Assembly (NCBI GenBank): GCA_020348925.1 | Contig: CP070758.1 | Span: forward strand, 2,842,306-2,906,305 | Length of the DNA: 64,000 nt | Direction of reading: 5' to 3' | From: Gemmatimonadota bacterium | Lineage (GTDB): Bacteria; JBHIER01; G020348925 | Part shown: positions 58,922 to 64,000 of the stretch, piece by piece | Layout of the letters: the number at the start of each line of letters is the position of its first letter | How positions within the stretch are numbered: position 1 is the first letter of the stretch | Translations under genes and position numbers: made by a program | The notes under the pieces: generated by a model | Databases searched by the model: none | What the model was told of the DNA's origin: nothing | What the model saw: only the letters and a program-made list of their open reading frames with translations

Positions 58922-61900
58922 ATGAAATTAAGAAAACCATTTTTTCGAAACCTCATCTCAATAGTGCTCTTAGGACTTTTATGTTTACATGCCCAGCCTG
59001 CAGCATCCCACAATACGAAGAACATCTACAGTACTAAATCGCTTCACATCGATCAGCTTCTCAGTTCCACCTTTCTCGGGGGAACTGGTATGGACGGAAT
59101 GCAATACGTTCCTCATATCGATATGGCCGCTGATGCTGAAGGTAATATTTATGTCGCTGGGATTACGAGCTCCACGGATTTTCCAACCACACCCGGCGCT
59201 TATCAAAGCACCCTCACTGGTTACTATGATATCTTTATCGCCAAATTTGACTCCGATTTGAAGACACTTTTTGCTTCAACGCTGCTGGGTGGAGATGCCT
59301 CAGAGGGAATGCCGAGGATTTGCCTGGGTCGAGATGATCATATCTACATAATCGGCACAACCGGCTCGACAAATTTTCCTACAACGCCCGGTGCTATCGA
59401 CTCGGATTTATCGGGTGATGAGGATTTTTTTGTTGCGAAGCTGAATAGCGATCTCACGACGCTTCACGCCTCGACGTTTCTGGGAGGGGACGGGACGGAG
59501 GAATTCCCCGCTCTGACGATGGATCACAACGGAAACCTCTTCGTCGGAGGCTTAACAACCCATGGAAGTTTTCCAACAACGGTCGGGGCCTTTGATGAAG
59601 GGTACAACGGGGGTAACTCTGATTTGTTCGTGACCAAGTTCGATGCCGAACTGTCAGCAATTCTGGCATCAACATTTGTCGGTGGAACGTATCAGGATGA
59701 AAAATCGGTGAGGATTGCTGCAAATGGTTCGGGAGAAGTATATCTATTGGGTACCACCGGTTCCTTCGATTTTCCCACAACACCAGGCGCCTACGATACG
59801 AGCTTCAACGGACCTCATGAATACGATCGATCCAATCTCGATATCTGTGTTTCCAAACTGAGTAATGACTTGACGACCCTGCTCGCCTCCACTTTTATCG
59901 GCGGCAGCGACTTCGACAGGGCCTACTTCATGACGCTCGACAATAACGGCAACGTTCTTTTGAGCGGTCACATGTCCTCAACGGATTACCCCACCACACC
60001 CGGTGTCCTGGACGATCACCACAACGGTTTCCAGGAAACATTTGTCTCAAGGCTCGACGGTGATTTATCCAACCTTTTAACATCAACATATCTCACCCCG
60101 GACGATATCGGCTTTGGCTATGTCAATGCCATTGGATGCAACGAGGGGGGTGATGTCTGGCTGTTTGGAGTAACCGATCAGATCGGTTACCCTGTGACGG
60201 AAGATGCCTTTGATGATCTCTATAACGGCGGGCAGTTGGATGCCACCCTGATGAAGTTGAGCGGCGATTTCACTGAGATATTGTACGCAACTTTCCTCGG
60301 CGGCAACGGGCGGGATTTGGATAACGCCATGGCCCTGAGCGGAGGTGAGGTTTATCTCGCCGGGTACACCGCCAGCGCCAATTTCCCGGTCACAGACGAC
60401 GGCTACGACCCGGACTATAACGGCGGCGGCAGTGACTGCTATGTAGCCAGATTCACCCTGGACCGGTTCAGTCGCATCACGGCAGGCGATCCGGTCACCG
60501 ATGGTGGATACTCCAATGGTGTGGTCTGGGTCGATTACGACAACGACGATTTTTTAGATCTCTTCGTCACGAACTGGTATGATGCCGGCCAGAGAAACTG
60601 TCTCTATCACAACAACGGTGACGGCACCTTCACAAAAGTAACGGATGGTATCATAGTCAATGAAATCGGCTCCCTTGGCAGCACCTGGGGGGACTACGAT
60701 AACGACGGTGACGTAGACGCCTTCGTGGTGAATCCGGGCTTCGGCAGTGCCGGCGCTACAAATTATTTTTATCTCAATGACGGTGATGGCACCTTCACGA
60801 AAGTGACTGAGGGCATCATAGCCAACGATGTCGCAACCTGGACCAGTGCAGCCTGTGGCGACTACGACAACAACGGCTGGCTCGACCTTTTTGCCGGAAA
60901 TCACTGCCCGCCGAGTGTGTGCCAGGGTGTTTACGTCGGACTCTATCGCAATGATGGCGGTGCATTCGACAAGACGGTCAACGGTGAGATCGGCTTGGTG
61001 GAAGAGGAAGGAAGGGGTGCATGGAGCGATTTCGACGGTGATGGCGATCTTGATCTCTGTATCACGAGACCTCAATTAGAAACCAATACGCTGTGCAGAA
61101 ACAACGGCGATGGAACCTTCACCGAGATCACAACCGGTGTCATTCTCTCCGACAGCTCGGTCGCCTGCAGCTGGGGTGACTACGACAATGACGGTGATCT
61201 CGATCTCTTCATCCCGGGAATCAGGGGTACAAGCCATTCCCTCTATAATAATACAGGAAACGGTGAATTCATCAAAGTTACGGGACAGGAGCTTGTCGAT
61301 GAGAACGGCTGGCACGGCAAAGGGAGTAGTTGGGGGGATTACGACAACGATGGGGATCTCGATCTGATTGTCACCAGTAATTACATTAACGCTCCCCAGT
61401 TTAACGCCCTGTACGAGAACGACAATAACGGAATTTTCACTCGAGTCACCGAGGGACCGATTGCGACCGATTACGAAGCCTCCTCAGGTGCTGCCTGGGG
61501 CGGTTATGATCGTGACGGTGATCTTGATCTGTTTATCGCCAACGTCAATGATGAGAACAACACCCTCTATCGGAATAACGGAAGCGGGAACAACTGGATC
61601 AACGTCAAGTGTGCAGGAACGATGTCAAACAGATCGGCAGTAGGAGCAAAGGTTCGTGTCAAGGCCACTATCAGAGGGATTGGTGTGTGGCAACTGCGTG
61701 AGATTTCAGGGCAGACGGGCATGGCAGCCCAGAACAGTTTGAACGCCCATTTCGGCCTGGGTGACGCCACCGTCATCGACTCGGTCAGAATCGAATGGCC
61801 AAGCGGTATCGTCAGCCTTCTCAAGGATGTCGATGTCAACCAGTTCTTGACCGTCACAGAAGTTATTCCAGGCGACGCCGATGGAGATGGGATCACCGAT

Positions 61901-62146
61901 GAGGATGACAACTGTCCCAATTTTTACAACCCCGACCAGTCCCCCGTCGAGCGCGGCGACATCAATTGCGAGGGCGGCGTCGACGTCTTGGACGTCCTCC
62001 TTGTGGTCAATCACATCTTAGGGATCACTCCTCTGACAGGAGAACCGCTTGAACGGGCCGACTGCAACATTGACGGCGAGATCAACATCATCGACGTCCT
62101 CGGCATCGTCAACACGATCCTGGGCAGCAGCTCCTGCGAGCCGTGA
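58922..62146 (+). CDS. Secreted SBBP propeller plus FG-GAP/ASPIC protein with cysteine-poor dockerin
   Basis: The ATG at 58922 (1074 residues) follows GTGGAGAATACG; an upstream ATG at 58886 adds 12 residues. After a signal peptide (1-29) come seven SBBP repeats (about 45-510), each with a TS or TT turn and FPTTPGAY-like ending, then seven FG-GAP repeats (WGDYDNDGDVDAFVVN and similar, about 520-880), an ASPIC/UnbV domain (VGAKVRVKATIRGIG, IEWPSGIVSL), a single thrombospondin type 3 unit and a dockerin (CEGGVDVLDVLLVVNHILGI ... CNIDGEINIIDVLGIVN). The dockerin matches the cysteine-poor type of the left-hand region, not its immediate neighbours. Two propellers in tandem suggest a large surface binding protein. 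Confidence 0.88.
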   Translation: MKLRKPFFRNLISIVLLGLLCLHAQPAASHNTKNIYSTKSLHIDQLLSSTFLGGTGMDGMQYVPHIDMAADAEGNIYVAGITSSTDFPTTPGAYQSTLTGYYDIFIAKFDSDLKTLFASTLLGGDASEGMPRICLGRDDHIYIIGTTGSTNFPTTPGAIDSDLSGDEDFFVAKLNSDLTTLHASTFLGGDGTEEFPALTMDHNGNLFVGGLTTHGSFPTTVGAFDEGYNGGNSDLFVTKFDAELSAILASTFVGGTYQDEKSVRIAANGSGEVYLLGTTGSFDFPTTPGAYDTSFNGPHEYDRSNLDICVSKLSNDLTTLLASTFIGGSDFDRAYFMTLDNNGNVLLSGHMSSTDYPTTPGVLDDHHNGFQETFVSRLDGDLSNLLTSTYLTPDDIGFGYVNAIGCNEGGDVWLFGVTDQIGYPVTEDAFDDLYNGGQLDATLMKLSGDFTEILYATFLGGNGRDLDNAMALSGGEVYLAGYTASANFPVTDDGYDPDYNGGGSDCYVARFTLDRFSRITAGDPVTDGGYSNGVVWVDYDNDDFLDLFVTNWYDAGQRNCLYHNNGDGTFTKVTDGIIVNEIGSLGSTWGDYDNDGDVDAFVVNPGFGSAGATNYFYLNDGDGTFTKVTEGIIANDVATWTSAACGDYDNNGWLDLFAGNHCPPSVCQGVYVGLYRNDGGAFDKTVNGEIGLVEEEGRGAWSDFDGDGDLDLCITRPQLETNTLCRNNGDGTFTEITTGVILSDSSVACSWGDYDNDGDLDLFIPGIRGTSHSLYNNTGNGEFIKVTGQELVDENGWHGKGSSWGDYDNDGDLDLIVTSNYINAPQFNALYENDNNGIFTRVTEGPIATDYEASSGAAWGGYDRDGDLDLFIANVNDENNTLYRNNGSGNNWINVKCAGTMSNRSAVGAKVRVKATIRGIGVWQLREISGQTGMAAQNSLNAHFGLGDATVIDSVRIEWPSGIVSLLKDVDVNQFLTVTEVIPGDADGDGITDEDDNCPNFYNPDQSPVERGDINCEGGVDVLDVLLVVNHILGITPLTGEPLERADCNIDGEINIIDVLGIVNTILGSSSCEP

Positions 62147-62690
62147 ATTTGTTAGGGTCGTCGCAAGAATGGGTGGACTATCAAACAGCCTATCTCAAAG
62201 AATATCAGATAGAATTACATATTTTTCGAGTTAAGTAACCAAAAGAAAATATACTATCGTCATGCCTTGGCTCTTCAATGCCCTGAAGCCTGAGCCGTTA
62301 GACCGACAGGCGAACGGAGCGGCCGTTTTTTCCGTGTCTGAATCCCCGAGAATCGGGGAAGAGTTTGGAAAAAACAGCGCAATGAGCCTTTGACGGTTTC
62401 GGCGAAGGCTTTGGGCTGGCCTTTCTTTTTGATTCTTTTTCTTTGGCCAGCAAAGAAAAAGAATAGAAATTATGTGACAAACTGAAATATTCCTTCTGTT
62501 TGGCTTTTCATTCACCCCATCGATCCAGAAATCGGTGCATGACCGAATCGAAAGTGAGAAGGCATTCGCATATTCTGCGATGATCCATTTTTCTGTACAA
62601 TACCTGAATACAGTTGACGACCTTCCCGCGAATTCCCTCCTCACTCAAACCCAATATCCTCTAAATCTCAATCGTACCGGATGAAAAACC
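62147..62690. other. 544-bp non-coding, repeat-like region
   Basis: No gene is supported; open frames on the minus strand look like products of repeat sequence. The segment 62260-62470 has the look of a dispersed intergenic element and contains the strong hairpin listed at 62433-62463. The beginning follows the stop of the SBBP gene. Confidence 0.5.
62433..62463. terminator. 13-bp perfect hairpin, possible bidirectional terminator
   Basis: TTCTTTTTCTTTG (62433-62445) pairs exactly with CAAAGAAAAAGAA (62451-62463) around a GCCAG loop. The arms are T- and A-rich, so transcription in either direction could meet a stem with adjacent T-rich sequence. It lies about 290 bp after the last secreted-protein gene, rather far for its terminator, so a repeat-element role is also possible. 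Confidence 0.5.
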
Positions 62691-62691
62691 C

Positions 62692-62720
62692 TTGACTTTT
62701 ACTGAAATGGTGCATATACT
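62692..62720 (+). promoter_or_regulatory. Sigma-70-like promoter
   Basis: TTGACT (62692-62697) and TATACT (62715-62720) are separated by exactly 17 bp, close to the consensus -35 and -10 boxes. It points toward a stretch without a convincing gene before the lipoprotein at 63334, so it may drive a small RNA, a short uncharacterised frame (62791-63003) or the lipoprotein from a distance. Confidence 0.6.
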
Positions 62721-62860
62721 TTCTTGCAATTCACTGGACGAGACAACTGCGGTAAAAGCAACTTGACACACACTTCGTCATTTCTTCGCCATGCATGTGA
62801 TGGAAGAACAGATTAAAGAAGTCAAATCGAACATTATCAGTACACATATTTTGAATCGAG

Positions 62861-62887
62861 AAAATTTGGGGTCAGGCCCCAAATTTT
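62861..62887. repeat. 11-bp perfect inverted repeat, REP-like
   Basis: AAAATTTGGGG (62861-62871) is the exact inverse of CCCCAAATTTT (62877-62887), spaced by TCAGG. Such GGGGTCAGGCCCC palindromes resemble repeats associated with IS200-like/REP transposases in many genomes; no transposase gene is visible here, so it is probably a remnant or a solo repeat. Confidence 0.55.
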
Positions 62888-63333
62888 GGAATTCGCTGAC
62901 AAGCACGGTTACCCTATCGTCTGGGGCGTCATCAAAAGGGGTCAAGTCTCCGTTTAACTCTTATCAACATGGGACCAAGCTTTTTAAAATATTATTGGCA
63001 TAATCTCAAAAGGAACTGACAATAACAACCCTGACAAGATTTTCAATCAGTGTCCGATTCAGGATTGATAAAACGGGTGTTCTTTTGTTGTAAATTAGCC
63101 TATATTATAAAGTGAAGGCGACGGATTCAAGGCCCATAGCATCACTTGGTCCGCGCCTTCGTTCAACAGATTTTATCGGTAAATGAGTTTGATCGTAGGA
63201 GAAATCATTTGCAATCCTTGAACTCTTTCTTTTAGCCAGCATCATAGGATATAATCCGGCTCAACTACGAATAAAATACTTAATGTTGGCGAACCTTCAG
63301 TGGCAATTAAAACGAGTCATAAAAAAACAAACA
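62888..63333. other. 446-bp non-coding region before a lipoprotein gene
   Basis: No recognised gene. GAAGGCG (near 63114) and CGCCTTC (near 63158) could pair in a long-loop stem. A frame at 62791-63003 overlaps the palindrome and has no similarity to a known family. The area is otherwise AT-rich upstream sequence for the lipoprotein at 63334. Confidence 0.4.
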
Positions 63334-63831
63334 ATGATCGCAGGAGCACTCATTCGTATCACATTCATTACTGCTTTAATAGTCTGGGGATGTAATAACA
63401 CAACTTGTCCAAAAGACGAACTCGACTTAAAATCAGAAGCGTTGGATTTTTCTATCAAAGTTATCAAGAGTTATATTGAAAATGATACGACAGCATATAA
63501 AACGTTTCTCCCAGACACTCTGTATTTAATCGAATTCTGGGAAGAGCCGATACCAACTTCTTCGATATCGGTCACTGAAACTTTTTCACAATTTGATTTT
63601 TCAAATTACACGATGGATGATTTTCATAACAATTATTCGTCACAAATATTTGAGTATGACGAATATAAGGACCAAGAGTGGGTAACTCCACTCGAATATT
63701 GGCATCCAGATTTTGAAGATTACCTGTTTGTCGCGACTTTTATTGAAGGTAGTGAAAATTTTATGTTGGACGATTTTCGGGTTTTTGTCGTTACTAAAAG
63801 AAGTGGTGAGTGGAAAATTAGAGCATTGTAA
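63334..63831 (+). CDS. Hypothetical lipoprotein
   Basis: I start at the ATG at 63334 (165 residues), which places a hydrophobic signal and lipobox (TALIVWGC, cysteine at 20) near the N-terminus; an ATG at 63283 adds 17 residues of charged n-region. No clear ribosome site is seen for either. The mature part is acidic and aromatic (DDFHNNYSSQIFEYDEY) and ends with VVTKRSGEWKIRAL, reminiscent of small SnoaL/NTF2-like or DUF4440 periplasmic folds, but similarity is too weak to assign. It lacks a dockerin or T9SS tail. The next gene, also a lipoprotein, follows 74 bp later. Confidence 0.7.
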   Translation: MIAGALIRITFITALIVWGCNNTTCPKDELDLKSEALDFSIKVIKSYIENDTTAYKTFLPDTLYLIEFWEEPIPTSSISVTETFSQFDFSNYTMDDFHNNYSSQIFEYDEYKDQEWVTPLEYWHPDFEDYLFVATFIEGSENFMLDDFRVFVVTKRSGEWKIRAL

Positions 63832-63905
63832 AAGTGTGCGGTTAAACAAAAAAAATGAGCTCATTCTTAAAATGGGATGTGTCCCTGTTTTAGAAAGGAA
63901 AACAA

Positions 63906-64000
63906 ATGCATCATAAAAAATATTGTTCTCTCGTGAGTGCGGCGTTCATCATTGGGGCGCTGAGCATGGGTTTATTAAGTCGTTGTTCGAAAGATCCAAC
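63906..64000 (+). CDS. Partial lipoprotein gene running off the window
   Basis: An ATG at 63906 follows GAAAGGAAAACAA and opens a frame that continues to the window end. The 31 visible residues (MHHKKYCSLVSAAF, then ALSMGLLSRCSKDP) are a basic n-region, a hydrophobic core and a lipobox LLSRC, so the product is a predicted lipoprotein. Function cannot be judged from this fragment. Confidence 0.7.
   Translation, partial: MHHKKYCSLVSAAFIIGALSMGLLSRCSKDP

Noticed and set aside
62231-62644. 137-codon minus-strand gene
   Set aside because: It covers a repeat-like region with the 13-bp hairpin, has no ribosome site and its translation is basic and low in complexity.

Overview
The window looks like a chromosomal segment of a Gram-negative bacterium from the FCB supergroup. 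It may be an uncultured lineage of the KSB1, Zixibacteria, Marinimicrobia or Calditrichaeota type. The reasons are the type IX secretion C-terminal domains carrying the YPNPFNP signature, many dockerin-like and thrombospondin type 3 calcium repeats, a DUF5916-type outer-membrane protein and lipoprotein signal peptides. The taxonomic placement is inference. No tRNA, rRNA, CRISPR array or intact transposon was seen.

Layout. Every gene from 1 to 44039 is on the minus strand and every gene from 44336 to the end is on the plus strand, diverging from a 296-bp intergenic region. (a) 1-16263: six large secreted proteins share one C-terminal scaffold (PKD, LamG-like, thrombospondin type 3, dockerin, sometimes a T9SS tail) but have different N-terminal heads: metallo-beta-lactamase fold twice, FG-GAP propeller twice, DJ-1/PfpI plus propeller once, SMP-30-like propeller once. 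The first runs off the window. (b) 16442-18760: a beta-helix gene interrupted by an in-frame amber codon. (c) 19255-31579: a membrane AraC-type regulator, a lipoprotein alkaline phosphatase, a beta-lactamase/dockerin/M23 fusion, two FG-GAP/ASPIC proteins, a zinc protease and a DinB protein. (d) 31778-37174: two intact beta-helix/dockerin/T9SS paralogues. (e) 37207-44039: a signalling cluster with an ECF sigma factor, a CheY-like receiver, a NarL-type regulator, a PAS histidine kinase and a PAS-only protein. (f) 44336-62146: a DUF5916 barrel followed by a run of FG-GAP, PD40, esterase, metallopeptidase and SBBP secreted proteins, most with dockerins. (g) 62147-64000: a repeat-rich non-coding stretch and two small lipoproteins, the second running off the end.

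How the genes may work together. Most of the window encodes an exported surface or extracellular proteome. Eighteen proteins visibly carry a dockerin pair, and no cohesin and no glycoside hydrolase is seen, so this is not a classical cellulosome. Two dockerin subtypes occur: a cysteine-poor form next to thrombospondin repeats and a cysteine-rich form in the plus-strand run. Almost every repeat head has exactly seven repeats. Reuse of one scaffold behind changing heads, with mosaic near-identity between 3' ends, suggests diversification by duplication and gene conversion. The signalling cluster is well placed to control export or surface genes, but that link is inference.
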